A DNA stretch of 64,000 nt from an uncultured Bacteroidales bacterium (GCA_902781045.1 CACZHT010000002.1:1-64000); one strand, 5' to 3'. Shown: positions 9,531-18,272, numbered from the stretch's first letter. Translations and numbers: made by a program. Notes: generated by a model not told the origin, from the letters alone.

Positions 9531-9557
9531 TTATTGTAGTTTTTTTGGTTATTGTTT

Positions 9558-9597
9558 CTAGGGATTCTAGACACACTAGATGAACTAGATAGGCTAG
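9558..9597. repeat. CTAG array with exact 9-bp period
   Basis: CTAG starts at 9558, 9567, 9576, 9585 and 9594, five times at exactly 9-base spacing; most units read CTAGA plus four variable bases. A further CTAGA is at 9667. The array lies in the inferred 5' untranslated leader of the OPT gene, between divergent genes. Confidence 0.75.
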
Positions 9598-9609
9598 ACA
9601 AAATTTTCG

Positions 9610-9640
9610 CAAAAATACAAAAAGTCGTGCTATCGGCAAA
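9610..9640 (-). promoter_or_regulatory. Promoter of the OPT gene
   Basis: Minus strand: TTTG (9640-9637), 19 bases, then TATTTTTG (9617-9610). This fits the Bacteroidales consensus and gives a start near 9603, about 70 bases before the OPT ATG. Confidence 0.65.
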
Positions 9641-9692
9641 AAGTTTTGCAAAAAAAGCGACAAATGCTAGACGATGGCTTGTGTTTTATTTC

Positions 9693-9700
9693 TATATTTG
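9693..9700 (+). promoter_or_regulatory. -7 box upstream of GH43
   Basis: TATATTTG, 18 bases before the GH43 start at 9719. No good TTTG is found about 20 bases upstream, so the assignment rests on the -7 box alone. Confidence 0.45.
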
Positions 9701-9718
9701 CACCAAATAATTAGCATT

Positions 9719-11173
9719 ATGAACAAACTCATCTTGACAATCTTGCTTGCATTCGGGTGCCTGTCAATGGTGTCGCAAGAGCATTCAGTTCCCTTGCTGA
9801 CAGGCGATTATCCCGACCCAACCATCCTGCGCGATGGCAATGACTACTACATGACGCACTCGCCATTCGTTTATATGCCAGGCTTCCTGATTTGGCACTC
9901 GACCGACTTGTTGCATTGGAAACCCATCGGCCGTGCGCTGCCCGAGACCGGTGGCGACCTGTGGGCGGCCGACCTGGTGAAGCATGGCGAGAAATACTAT
10001 ATCTACTATCCGGCCAATGGCACCAACTACGTCATCTGGGCTACCGACATCCGTGGGCCGTGGAGCCAGCCCATCGACCTGCACATCGAGGGCATCGACC
10101 CCGGCCATGTGGTGGGGCCTGACGGCACGCGCTGGCTGCACACGTCGGGCGGCTATGTGGTGCAACTGGCGGCTGACGGATTGAGTGTCGTGGGTAAACA
10201 GGTGCACGTGTACGACGGATGGAGGTATCCCGACGAGTGGGAGACCGAATGTTTCTGCCTCGAAGGGCCGAAGCTGACCTGTCACAACGGGTGGTATTAC
10301 CTCACCTCGGCCCAGGGCGGCACCGCCGGCCCGGCCACCAGCCACATGGTGGTGAGCGCGCGATCGAAGTCGCCGACAGGACCGTGGGAGAACTCGCCCT
10401 ACAACCCCATCGTGCACACCCAAAGCGCCGACGAGACCTGGTGGTCGCGTGGTCACGGGTCGCTGGTCGAGGGGCCTGATGGACAGTGGTGGATGGTGTA
10501 TCACGCCTACCGCAAGGGCTACCACAGCATGGGCCGACAGACACTGCTGGTGCCCATCGAGTGGACCGCCGACGGCTGGTATCGCACCAGCCAGCGCGAG
10601 GGGCTGCCCCTGCAAGCCACAATGCCAAGCATCGACGACAACTTCACGGGCGGCACACTGGGGTGGCAATGGACCATGTGGAAGGAATATGCCCCGCAGT
10701 CGCTGCACTGGTCACGCCGTGGGCTGGCGGTTGACGGCAAGGGCAGCACCCCTGCCGATGGCCGCTTGCTGCTGACCATTGTTCATGACAGGGACTATGA
10801 GGCGACGGTCGACATCGATTTGTCGAAAAAAGCTATCGGCGGACTGCTATTATACTATAATGAGAAAGCCCATGCCGGCATCATGGCCGACCGCAAGACA
10901 GTGACTGTGGTGCATGGTGCGGGCGACACAGAGACCATGCCCAACCGCTGGGGCAACCGCATGAGCCTGCGCGTCACCTGCCGCGACCACCATGCCCAGC
11001 TGGCCGTGAGCCGTGACGGACGCAGAACCTGGCAGACCATCGCCAACGGCGTGGATGTGAGCCAGCTGCACCACAACCGCTACGGGCAGTTCTTGTCATT
11101 GCGCATCGGCCTGCTTGCCGCCGGCCAAAACAGTGTCACATTCAGCCACTTCACCTACACGGGTTTAGATTAA
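9719..11173 (+). CDS. Glycoside hydrolase family 43 protein
   Basis: A 484-aa secreted enzyme. I chose the ATG at 9719 (signal peptide MNKLILTILLAFGCLSMVSQ) over an in-frame ATG 45 bases upstream, which lies before the -7 box. The five-bladed beta-propeller of GH43 occupies about residues 24-300: YPDPTI carries the likely catalytic base D33, GIDPGH the pKa-modulating D127, and LEGPK the likely proton donor E182. The last ~180 residues form a second beta-sandwich module typical of long GH43 proteins. Family members act mostly on arabinose- or xylose-containing plant glycans; the exact substrate cannot be read here. It precedes a GH2 gene on the same strand, but that gene has its own promoter, so they may be a loose glycan-degrading pair. 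Confidence 0.87.
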   Translation: MNKLILTILLAFGCLSMVSQEHSVPLLTGDYPDPTILRDGNDYYMTHSPFVYMPGFLIWHSTDLLHWKPIGRALPETGGDLWAADLVKHGEKYYIYYPANGTNYVIWATDIRGPWSQPIDLHIEGIDPGHVVGPDGTRWLHTSGGYVVQLAADGLSVVGKQVHVYDGWRYPDEWETECFCLEGPKLTCHNGWYYLTSAQGGTAGPATSHMVVSARSKSPTGPWENSPYNPIVHTQSADETWWSRGHGSLVEGPDGQWWMVYHAYRKGYHSMGRQTLLVPIEWTADGWYRTSQREGLPLQATMPSIDDNFTGGTLGWQWTMWKEYAPQSLHWSRRGLAVDGKGSTPADGRLLLTIVHDRDYEATVDIDLSKKAIGGLLLYYNEKAHAGIMADRKTVTVVHGAGDTETMPNRWGNRMSLRVTCRDHHAQLAVSRDGRRTWQTIANGVDVSQLHHNRYGQFLSLRIGLLAAGQNSVTFSHFTYTGLD

Positions 11174-11234
11174 TTAGGCTGCGTTTCGGAAAAATCAAAG
11201 TAAAACTTTGCTTTTGCGCTCAACTTGTACTAAT

Positions 11235-11266
11235 TTTGGGTAATTAAAAAATTTGCCGTAACTTTG
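11235..11266 (+). promoter_or_regulatory. Promoter of the GH2 gene
   Basis: TTTG at 11235-11238, 20 bases, then TAACTTTG at 11259-11266: a near-ideal Bacteroidales promoter. The leader to the start at 11392 is about 120 bases and contains a GC-rich palindromic repeat. Confidence 0.65.
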
Positions 11267-11296
11267 CCCCCACAAAATAACAACCCGAGTGGGTTT

Positions 11297-11340
11297 AAAC
11301 CCCACCCCTACCCCTCCCCTTTGGGAAAGGGGAGGGGAGT
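11297..11340. repeat. GC-rich palindromic repeat (ACCCCTCCCCTTTGGG type)
   Basis: A run of CCCCACCCCTACCCCTCCCC followed by TTTGGGAAA and GGGGAGGGGA can form a hairpin. Two near-identical copies occur inside a glycosyltransferase gene at 62669-62795. Here it lies in the GH2 leader. Confidence 0.7.
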
Positions 11341-11391
11341 TGAGTTACCATTTGCACAAAACGAAACTTGAACAACAACAATTCTTCAAAT

Positions 11392-13824
11392 ATGAAAAAA
11401 ATCGGATTATTAGGCCTGCTCGCATGCTTGTGTCTGAACATTCACGCGCAAGAAATCATCAAGCAGACGCAAACCATCCACGCCGAAGCAACACTGCTGG
11501 GCGGGTGGGAATTCGCGCGCGACGGTGGCGACTGGCAGCGAGTCAATGTGCCGCACGACTGGGCCATCAGCGGCCCGTTTGACAAGAAATGGGACCTGCA
11601 AGTGACCGCCATCAAAGAGAACGGGGAGGAGCGTGCCACCGAGCACTCGGGCCGCTCGGGCGCCCTGCCCTGGATCGGCAAGGGCAGCTATCGCCGCACG
11701 TTCACCATCCCCCAAGGCACCGGGCATGCCGAGCTGGTGTTTGACGGCGCGATGGCCGACCCTCACGTTTATGTCAACGGCCAGTTGGCCGGTTACTGGG
11801 CCTACGGCTACAACGCATTTGTGGTCGACATCACCCCCTATATCAAAGTAGGTGAGAATCAGTTGCGTGTCGACCTCGAGAATCTGGAAGAGAGCAACCG
11901 CTGGTATCCCGGTGCCGGCATCTACCGCCCGGTGACGCTGGTCTACGGCTCGTCGCGCACCCACCTCAAGCAGTGGGGGCTGGCCGTGAACACTGTCAGT
12001 CTCAATGCCGCTGAGGCCGTAATCGACATCCGACACCAGGTTGAGAAGCTGCAGGACAACGAGACCTATTGGCTCGACATCACCGTGCAGGACGGCAAGG
12101 GGCGCACCATAGCCACCACCAAGACTCCTGCCGATGGCATGGGGCAGTTCCACACCCAGCTGCGCGTGCCGCAGCCGCAGGCATGGTCGCCCGAGAGCCC
12201 CGCCCTCTACCGCTTGACGACCACCCTGCGCCCTGGCAGCTATGACACTCCACTCGATGAGCAGAGCACGCAGTTTGGCATCCGCACGGTGAAAGTGAGC
12301 AAGGAGGGCGGCTTCCAACTGAACGGCCAGTCGCGCAAATTCAAGGGCGTGTGTCTGCACCACGACCTTGGGCCGCTAGGGGCCGCCCTCAACAAGGCCG
12401 CTCTCATCCGCCAGATACGCTTGCTCAAAGAGATGGGTGCCGATGCCATCCGCACCAGCCACAACATGCCCTCGACCTGGCAAATGGAGGTGTGCGACTC
12501 GATGGGCATGATGGTGATGGCCGAGAGTTTCGACGCATGGAGCGATGCCAAGGTCAAGAACGGATATAACCGCCTGTGGAACGAGTGGTGGCAGCGTGAC
12601 ATCACCAACCTGATTGAGAACCACCGCAACCACCCCAGCATCGTAATGTGGAGCGTGGGCAACGAGATACCCGAGCAGTGGAAGCCCGAGGGTGCCGAGC
12701 GATACAAGAAACTGATAGCCCTGTGCCACGAGTTGGATCCTACACGTCCCGTGACTTGCGGCATGGACCAGCCCGATGCCGACCTGGCCAGCGGATTTAC
12801 CCAAGTGGCCGACGTGCCGGGCTACAACTACCGCGTCAAGCGATATGAGGAGACCTTCCCCAAGTTGCCTCAAGGCTTCTTGCTGGGCAGCGAGACGGCC
12901 TCGACGGTGAGCACACGCGGGCATTACTACTTCCCCGACGAGTGTGGCGAGAACAAGACGTGGCCCGACGGACAGTGCTCGGGCTACGACACCGAGTGCT
13001 GCTGGTGGAGCAACCTGCCCGACGATGACTGGCGTCTGCAGGACGACATGCCGTGGACCATCGGCGAATTTGTGTGGACAGGATTTGACTACTTGGGCGA
13101 GCCCACACCTTACGACCAGTATTGGCCCAGCCGCAGTAGTTACTTCGGCATCCTTGACCTCGCCGGCCTGCCCAAGGACCGCTACTGGCTGTATCGCAGC
13201 CACTGGAACACGAGCGAGCACACCATCCACCTGTTGCCGCACTGGACGTGGCCGGGCCGCGAGGGCAAGGTGACACCCGTGTACTGCTACACCGACTACC
13301 CGAGTGCCGAGCTATTTGTCAACGGCAAGAGCCAGGGCCGCATCAGCAAGGACAAGTCGAGCCGTCTGGACCGCTACCGCCTGCGCTGGCGCGAGGTCAA
13401 GTATGAGCCGGGCGAACTGCGTGTGGTGGTTTATGACAACAATGGCAGCAAGGCCGGCGAGCAGGTGATTCGCACCGCCGGCAAGCCCTCAAAGCTCGTC
13501 CTGGAAGCCGACCGCCCGACCATCAAGGCCGACGGCAACGACCTGTCGTTTGTCACCGTGAGCCTGGTGGACAAGAACGGTACGCTCTGTCCCGATGCCG
13601 CCAACCAACTGGAATTTTCGGTCAAGGGAGCCGCGACCTACAAGGCTGCGTGCAACGGCGACGCCACGTCGCTCGAGCCGTTCACCCAGCCAACCATGAA
13701 GCTGTTCCACGGCCAGCTGGTGGTTGTCGTTCAAGCCAGCGACAAGGCCGGCAACGCCACCCTGACCGTGCGCGACCGCAAGAGCGGCCTCAAGCAGACG
13801 CTGCGACTGAACGTCGTCAAATAG
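11392..13824 (+). CDS. Glycoside hydrolase family 2 (beta-galactosidase-like)
   Basis: An 810-aa secreted GH2 enzyme. The ATG at 11392 gives a normal signal peptide (MKKIGLLGLLACLCLNIHAQ); an in-frame ATG 24 bases upstream adds only an Asn/Ser-rich tail. Domains: sugar-binding jelly roll (about 30-190), immunoglobulin-like domain (about 190-295), TIM barrel (about 295-600), then DUF4982-like and Ig-like C-terminal modules. Catalytic residues by family pattern: acid/base E425 in SVGNEIPEQW and nucleophile E501 in LGSETAS, followed by GEFVWTGFDYLGEPTPY. Probably an exo-acting periplasmic beta-galactosidase or related hydrolase; exact specificity unknown. It follows GH43 but has its own promoter, and converges with the thiamin transport operon. 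Confidence 0.88.
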   Translation: MKKIGLLGLLACLCLNIHAQEIIKQTQTIHAEATLLGGWEFARDGGDWQRVNVPHDWAISGPFDKKWDLQVTAIKENGEERATEHSGRSGALPWIGKGSYRRTFTIPQGTGHAELVFDGAMADPHVYVNGQLAGYWAYGYNAFVVDITPYIKVGENQLRVDLENLEESNRWYPGAGIYRPVTLVYGSSRTHLKQWGLAVNTVSLNAAEAVIDIRHQVEKLQDNETYWLDITVQDGKGRTIATTKTPADGMGQFHTQLRVPQPQAWSPESPALYRLTTTLRPGSYDTPLDEQSTQFGIRTVKVSKEGGFQLNGQSRKFKGVCLHHDLGPLGAALNKAALIRQIRLLKEMGADAIRTSHNMPSTWQMEVCDSMGMMVMAESFDAWSDAKVKNGYNRLWNEWWQRDITNLIENHRNHPSIVMWSVGNEIPEQWKPEGAERYKKLIALCHELDPTRPVTCGMDQPDADLASGFTQVADVPGYNYRVKRYEETFPKLPQGFLLGSETASTVSTRGHYYFPDECGENKTWPDGQCSGYDTECCWWSNLPDDDWRLQDDMPWTIGEFVWTGFDYLGEPTPYDQYWPSRSSYFGILDLAGLPKDRYWLYRSHWNTSEHTIHLLPHWTWPGREGKVTPVYCYTDYPSAELFVNGKSQGRISKDKSSRLDRYRLRWREVKYEPGELRVVVYDNNGSKAGEQVIRTAGKPSKLVLEADRPTIKADGNDLSFVTVSLVDKNGTLCPDAANQLEFSVKGAATYKAACNGDATSLEPFTQPTMKLFHGQLVVVVQASDKAGNATLTVRDRKSGLKQTLRLNVVK

Positions 13825-13835
13825 GACGGCCACCC

Positions 13836-13887
13836 ATAAATCAAGCATCCCCCAAACTGAGCTCAGTATGGGGGATGCTTGATTTAT
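13836..13887. terminator. Near-perfect 52-bp palindrome between convergent genes
   Basis: Arms of 26 bases (13836-13861 and 13862-13887) pair with a single mismatch; the outer 19 bases are perfect and the centre is ACTGAGCTCAGT. It lies 12 bases after the GH2 stop and 8 bases beyond the pnuT stop on the other strand, so it could end both transcripts. There are no T-runs on either side. Confidence 0.6.
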
Positions 13888-13895
13888 GTCACGTG

Positions 13896-14483
13896 TCATG
13901 CCGGCTGCTGTGTCATGCGGTGCCACTTGCGGTAGCCGATGATGGCCATGATGGTATAGAAACCGTAGAGCGCACCGTGGAATGGGATGCCCTTGTAGAC
14001 GTAAAGGCCAGTACATACCAGGTCGACAGCAAACCACAATAGCCATTGCTCGACATACTTCTGTGCCAATGCCCACATGGCCACGATGCTCACCGCCGTG
14101 GTGAAACTGTCCAGAATGGGCACCGTACTGTCGGTGAAACTTGACAAGAACCAATAAATCAGAGCCCAAAAGATGGCAATCGCGCCTAAGATGCCCAGAA
14201 TGACAGTCCAAGTAATGTGACGTATGCCCAAAGAGGCATCAGACTCCTGCACCGCTTTCTTGCCCTTGCTGCGCCACACCAGATAGCCATAAATGGCCGC
14301 CAAGACATAGTACGTCTCCATGCCGAAGTCGGCATACAGCCCCCTGCTAAAATAAAGCCAAGCGTTGACAATGGGCATGATGACACTGAAGAGCCACAAC
14401 CAGATGCTGGCACGATACTCGAGCCACAAGTAGACAAGCCCGATAATCGTGCCAGCAATGTCAATCAGCAGTGTCCAGTCCAT
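13896..14483 (-). CDS. pnuT: PnuC-family transporter, predicted thiamin transporter PnuT
   Basis: The 195-aa product has about seven hydrophobic helices and PnuC-family signatures (YRASIWLWLFSVIMPIVNAW, KYVEQWLLWFAVD, GLYVYKGI). PnuC proteins carry out facilitated diffusion of vitamin nucleoside-like substrates across the inner membrane. The TPP riboswitch and receptor gene ahead of it point to thiamin rather than nicotinamide riboside; in Bacteroidetes this pairing is known as OMthi-PnuT. Start and stop overlap: its ATG (14483-14481) shares one base with the TGA of the receptor gene, so translation is probably coupled. The thiamin pyrophosphokinase that often follows is not present; a convergent GH2 gene is next. 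Confidence 0.85.
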   Translation of the reverse strand: MDWTLLIDIAGTIIGLVYLWLEYRASIWLWLFSVIMPIVNAWLYFSRGLYADFGMETYYVLAAIYGYLVWRSKGKKAVQESDASLGIRHITWTVILGILGAIAIFWALIYWFLSSFTDSTVPILDSFTTAVSIVAMWALAQKYVEQWLLWFAVDLVCTGLYVYKGIPFHGALYGFYTIMAIIGYRKWHRMTQQPA

Positions 14484-16747
14484 CAGAACTTGAATGTGAG
14501 GTGCACCAGCAGGTTGGTTCCGGCCATGGGGTAGAACATGGGCGAGCTGACCAGCGTCATCTGTCCGTCCTTATGATAAGCGACCGTCTGCGAGTAGCCG
14601 TTGCTCTCATACTTCTTGCCAAAGAGGTTGTAAATGCTCACCCCGGCCGTGATGGCCTTGATGTGCGGCAGCTTGAAGGTATAAGATGCCTCCAGGTTGT
14701 TGACAAAGTAGGGGTCGAGCGAGTCTTCCTTGTTCTCGAAATTGTCGAGATACTGACGGCTGACATACTGCGAGATGAACGATGCAGCAAAGCCACGGTA
14801 GGTGAACGAGATGATGCTGTTGCCGACAAACGATGGCGAGAAAGCGATGGTGGTGCTGCCCTTCTCGACGGCACTCTGGGTCCACATGTCCTCCCAGTTC
14901 TCGTCATAGTCGCTCACATAGCCCACATAGTTGCGGATGCGGTTGCGGCTCAATGCGCCGTTGATGTCCCACCGCAGCCAGTTGGTAATCTTGACACCTG
15001 CGGTCAACTCGATGCCCATACGGTAGCTGTCGGGCACATTCTCGGCCATCAGCTCGCCTATCTCGTTGAGCTTGCCGTTGAGCACGAGCTGGTCCTTATA
15101 TTTCATGTAGTAGAGATTGACCCCGGCGTTCCAGCGGCTGTTGCCGAATGAATAGCCCAGCTCCCAGTCAAGCAGTCGCTCGGCCTTGGGATGCACAGTG
15201 AGCGGCCCGTCATTGTAGTTGTTGCGCGTGGGTTCCTTGTGTGCCACACCGAATGAGGCGTAGGTGCGGTGATTGGCGCTAATCTGCCAGTTCAGACCAA
15301 CCTTGGGATTGAAGAAGTCAAACTTCTCGTCGACATTGAGCGTCTGCATGTGCTCGGGATTAGCCGTCCAGTCCCACTTGTCGTTCACACCCTTGATGGT
15401 GTAGCCGATGTGGCGGTACTGCAAGTCGGCGTATGCACTCAAGCCATGCCAGATGTTGTAGTTTCCCTTGGCATAGATGTTAAAGTCATTCTTCTCGGCA
15501 CGGTTGCGGTAGTACTCGTGATTGGGATCGAGCGGACCGTTGTAGTTCTCCACCCAGATGACATTGCCCGAGTGGTCGTTGACATAGCGGTTGAAGCCGC
15601 CGCCCACAGTGGCATGCAAGCGCTCGCCACCATAGCGCAACGAGAACACGCCGCCCCCGAACCCGCTGTCCAAGACCTTCTTGCGCACCAGGCTCGATTT
15701 TTTGACCGTTGTGACCACATAAGCATCCTGCTCATCATCAAACTTCACCACATCATAGGGCTCCAGGCCATACTCGCGCAGGGTGCGGTTATTCTTGTAC
15801 TCCTGATAGTAGCCATAGCCGTCAGTGTAATGCAGTCCCAAGTTCCACGTCCATTGGGGGGTGATGCGCTGCTCCCAGAGCAGTTGGTAGTTATACTGCT
15901 TGTAGATGTCCTTCTGGTCCTTGTAGAAACCCACCACCTTGCCATCTCGCTTGATTTCGCCGTTGGGGTTATAGGTGCGATTGCTCTTGAGCATGTCGCG
16001 GCTGATGCCGTCCCAGGCGTGATAGGTGTCTTCCATGCCGCCAAAGGTGATAAAGCGCACACTGGCATTGCGGTTGAAGTAACCGGCTTGGGCAAAGTAA
16101 CTCTTGAGCGAAGAGCTAGCGCGATCGCGGTAGCCATCGCTGCCAATGTTGCTCACGCGAGCCTCAAATGCCCAGTGATTCCCCAGCAAGCCACTGCCCA
16201 CCTTGAATGTCTCCTTGTGAGTGTTGAACGTGCCGAACGATCCCGAAACCTCGGCAAACGGAATGCGCGAGAATCGCTGGGTGCGCATGTTGATGCTGGC
16301 TCCGAAGGCACCGGCACCATTGGTCGACGTGCCCACGCCACGCTGCACCTGGATATCGGCCAGTGACGAAGCCAAGTCGGGCGTGTTGACCCAGAAGATG
16401 GAGTGGCTCTCGGCATCATTCATGGGGATGTCGTTGCTCGTCACGTTGATGCGTGTGGCATCGGTGCCACGCACACGGATGCTCGTGTAACCCACACCGG
16501 CACCGGCATCGCTGGTGACCAGCACGCCAGGAGTGGTCGAAAGCAGGAACGGCATGTCCAGGCCGTGGTTGACGGCTTCAATCTGTTTCTTACTGAGGTT
16601 AGTGTAGGCAACGGGAGTGTTGCTCTGGGCGCGGGTGGCCAGCACTTCGACCTGCTCCAGTGCCAGGGTGTCGGGCTGGGCGGTCTGAGCCATGCCAGCC
16701 ACGGTGATGCCGCTCAATGCGGCAACTGTCAAAATTGTCTTTTTCAT
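14483..16747 (-). CDS. TonB-dependent outer-membrane receptor, predicted thiamin receptor
   Basis: A 754-aa TonB-dependent receptor with signal peptide (MKKTILTVAALSGITVAGMAQ), a short N-terminal segment, a plug domain at about 45-170 (TTPGVLVTSDAG, SIRVRGTDATRIN, VQRGVGTSTNGAG) and a 22-strand beta barrel ending in an aromatic residue (LLVHLTFKF). No carboxypeptidase-like N-terminal extension is present, so it is not SusC-like. It lies directly behind a TPP riboswitch and is coupled to pnuT, which makes thiamin or a thiamin phosphate the likely ligand, imported with TonB energy. The start at 16747 is well placed about 20 bases downstream of the riboswitch 3' end. Assignment to thiamin is from context, not from the receptor sequence itself. 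Confidence 0.85.
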   Translation of the reverse strand: MKKTILTVAALSGITVAGMAQTAQPDTLALEQVEVLATRAQSNTPVAYTNLSKKQIEAVNHGLDMPFLLSTTPGVLVTSDAGAGVGYTSIRVRGTDATRINVTSNDIPMNDAESHSIFWVNTPDLASSLADIQVQRGVGTSTNGAGAFGASINMRTQRFSRIPFAEVSGSFGTFNTHKETFKVGSGLLGNHWAFEARVSNIGSDGYRDRASSSLKSYFAQAGYFNRNASVRFITFGGMEDTYHAWDGISRDMLKSNRTYNPNGEIKRDGKVVGFYKDQKDIYKQYNYQLLWEQRITPQWTWNLGLHYTDGYGYYQEYKNNRTLREYGLEPYDVVKFDDEQDAYVVTTVKKSSLVRKKVLDSGFGGGVFSLRYGGERLHATVGGGFNRYVNDHSGNVIWVENYNGPLDPNHEYYRNRAEKNDFNIYAKGNYNIWHGLSAYADLQYRHIGYTIKGVNDKWDWTANPEHMQTLNVDEKFDFFNPKVGLNWQISANHRTYASFGVAHKEPTRNNYNDGPLTVHPKAERLLDWELGYSFGNSRWNAGVNLYYMKYKDQLVLNGKLNEIGELMAENVPDSYRMGIELTAGVKITNWLRWDINGALSRNRIRNYVGYVSDYDENWEDMWTQSAVEKGSTTIAFSPSFVGNSIISFTYRGFAASFISQYVSRQYLDNFENKEDSLDPYFVNNLEASYTFKLPHIKAITAGVSIYNLFGKKYESNGYSQTVAYHKDGQMTLVSSPMFYPMAGTNLLVHLTFKF

Positions 16748-16767
16748 CCTGTTAATTAATAAGTTTA

Positions 16768-16846
16768 GTTCTCTACGCCGGTATAACCCGGATCAGATTC
16801 TATGGGTATGTTCTCAGCCACACACAACGGCGCGGCACCCCCAAAC
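16768..16846 (-). promoter_or_regulatory. TPP riboswitch (THI element)
   Basis: Read on the minus strand the sequence has the conserved TPP aptamer parts in order: GGGGGTGCC (16842-16834), GGCTGAGA (about 16819-16812), GAATCTGATCCGGGTTATA (about 16802-16784) and CCGGCGTAGAGAA (about 16780-16768). It lies 20 bases before the receptor start, so TPP binding probably hides the ribosome site or stops transcription. A -7 box TATCTTTG on the minus strand (16870-16863) would start the RNA just upstream of the aptamer. Confidence 0.9.
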
Positions 16847-16929
16847 TCATTGAATCAGGGCGCAAAGATAATACTTTTAATTGAGAAAGGAGAAAGGAGA
16901 AAGGAGAATTATTTGCTTCAGTGCATTTT

Positions 16930-17376
16930 TCATTCTGCGTTAATAGCAGCGAGAGCAGTGACCAGTTTGGACTTGAAGTGGCGGACATTGCGCACGATAG
17001 GGCCTTGAGCAGTCGAGACTTCGAGCTTGTAGACATCCTTGTCGAGCATGCGGCCCAGTTGGGCACGGGTCACTGGATAATGGCACCGCACATAGTATAT
17101 AGTATGGTCACGCCAGCGGCGCATCAGCACATCATGCCGCCCCACCTCTCGGTCGGTGGCAAGCGTGATGGTCGAGCGGTCGCGCAGACGCAACAACAGC
17201 TCACTCCCTGCCGGCACATGAATCATACCCTCGTCATAGTTCATCACAAGCCAGTAGGCAACCGTGTCGCCCCTGGCCTGCGCCTCGAGGGCAAACGTTG
17301 CTGCGTCAAAGTAGCGGTCGTATGCCACCTGCTCGGGCGACACCACAGCACCCGCTCCCATCCAGAGCAAAACCAT
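16930..17376 (-). CDS. Small uncharacterised exported or membrane-anchored protein
   Basis: A 148-aa protein I do not recognise. I chose the ATG at 17376 (MVLLWMGAGAVVSPEQ), which gives a short hydrophobic leader. The frame stays open upstream to 17442, but that part is read through a REP repeat and into the 3' end of the RAYT gene, so it is unlikely to be native. The body is basic and rich in short beta-like stretches (VPAGSELLLRLRDRSTITLATD, split around residues 60-85); no catalytic motif is visible. It lies between the TPP riboswitch and the RAYT gene, same strand. Function unknown. Confidence 0.5.
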   Translation of the reverse strand: MVLLWMGAGAVVSPEQVAYDRYFDAATFALEAQARGDTVAYWLVMNYDEGMIHVPAGSELLLRLRDRSTITLATDREVGRHDVLMRRWRDHTIYYVRCHYPVTRAQLGRMLDKDVYKLEVSTAQGPIVRNVRHFKSKLVTALAAINAE

Positions 17377-17388
17377 CCAGAGACAGAA

Positions 17389-17420
17389 ATGGCGGATTAG
17401 GGACGGTTCTTTTCCGCCAA
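17389..17420. repeat. REP unit at the 3' end of the RAYT gene
   Basis: Unit running GGCGGATTAGGGACGG then TTCTTTTCCGCC, the reverse of the GAACCGTCCC core. It abuts the stop of the transposase gene at 17423. Confidence 0.8.
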
Positions 17421-17422
17421 AG

Positions 17423-18244
17423 TCAACAGCTCGTGTCCCCATTATTGTCTTCTACATATCGTCTGACTGTAGAAGCACTCACCCCAGTCAGTCGACTGAT
17501 TTGGCTGAAATTCAAATCCAATCGATGCATCTCCTGCACAATGGCGACACGCTGGTGGCGCGGCAATGAGACTACATCATTGACACCAACACCATCGGGC
17601 AGCACTTGTGCTGCGACCTGCATAGCTTCAGCATCCGTCAATCGGCGGCCAGCACCACCAAAGGGGGCGAAAGCTTTCAGCTCATTATTGTGCGCCATGG
17701 TCTGACGCAGGGTTTCAAAGTCCATCCCCGAGAAGGGATAGCTGAAATCGCATATTGCCAACGATCGGTCGATAGTGTCGGACATATACTCGTTCCAGCT
17801 GCTCCATGGATAATCGGCGGGCGAGGTCACTAGGCATGCCTTGACTGGATTGAGATGAATATAGGCCATGAGTTTGATAAAGTAGGCCGCATCATCGACC
17901 GGCTCGCTACGGAAACGCCCTTGGAACAACGGACCAAGCCGCTCATATTTCTTGTTGTAATAGCTGACGTATGCCACACCGATGCGCTTCATTGTGCGCT
18001 CGATGCTCTCGCTGCGCTCCTCGATGAGCAGATGTATGTGGTTGGTCATCAAGCAGTAGGCATGGATGGCACATCCTTCTGGCATAATCTCATCGCCATG
18101 CTCGGTGGGCGACGATACCAGCCGCAAAGTCTTGAGCATCTTGTCGTAATCCATCTCGTCATGGAAGATGTTGCCGCGGTTGATGCCCCTCAACATCACA
18201 TGATAAAAGCCTATGTTGCTGCGTCTTCTTGCACGTCGTGGCAT
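17423..18244 (-). CDS. REP-associated tyrosine transposase (RAYT, Y1_Tnp family)
   Basis: The 273-aa protein is a Y1 (HUH) transposase-like protein of the REP-associated group. The N-terminal domain has FYHVMLRGINRGNIFHD, the HUH pair H69-x-H71 in MTNHIHLLIEE, YYNKKYERLGPLFQGRFRS, and AYIHLNPVKA, whose Tyr near 128 is the candidate nucleophile. The C-terminal ~35 residues (NFSQISRLTGVSASTVRRY) form a helix-turn-helix. RAYTs are single-copy, domesticated relatives of IS200/IS605 transposases that bind and cut REP palindromes. REP units lie on both sides (17389-17420 and 18297-18430), and eleven more occur in the window, as expected for a REPtron. A minus-strand -7 box TAACTTTG is at 18280-18273. 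The gene is intact. Confidence 0.9.
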   Translation of the reverse strand: MPRRARRRSNIGFYHVMLRGINRGNIFHDEMDYDKMLKTLRLVSSPTEHGDEIMPEGCAIHAYCLMTNHIHLLIEERSESIERTMKRIGVAYVSYYNKKYERLGPLFQGRFRSEPVDDAAYFIKLMAYIHLNPVKACLVTSPADYPWSSWNEYMSDTIDRSLAICDFSYPFSGMDFETLRQTMAHNNELKAFAPFGGAGRRLTDAEAMQVAAQVLPDGVGVNDVVSLPRHQRVAIVQEMHRLDLNFSQISRLTGVSASTVRRYVEDNNGDTSC

Positions 18245-18272
18245 ATTAAATCATTTTTTCGATTAAACACCG

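Noticed and set aside
7440..9539. Long plus-strand open frame of about 700 codons
   Set aside because: It is antisense to the OPT transporter, is His/Asp/Gly/Gln-rich as expected of a mirror frame of a GC-rich gene, and has no domain pattern.
12376..13242. 288-codon minus-strand frame within GH2
   Set aside because: Antisense shadow of a well-supported GH2 gene.
17377..17442. Upstream extension of the small exported protein
   Set aside because: It is read through a REP unit and the RAYT stop region and would place charged residues before the signal-like segment.
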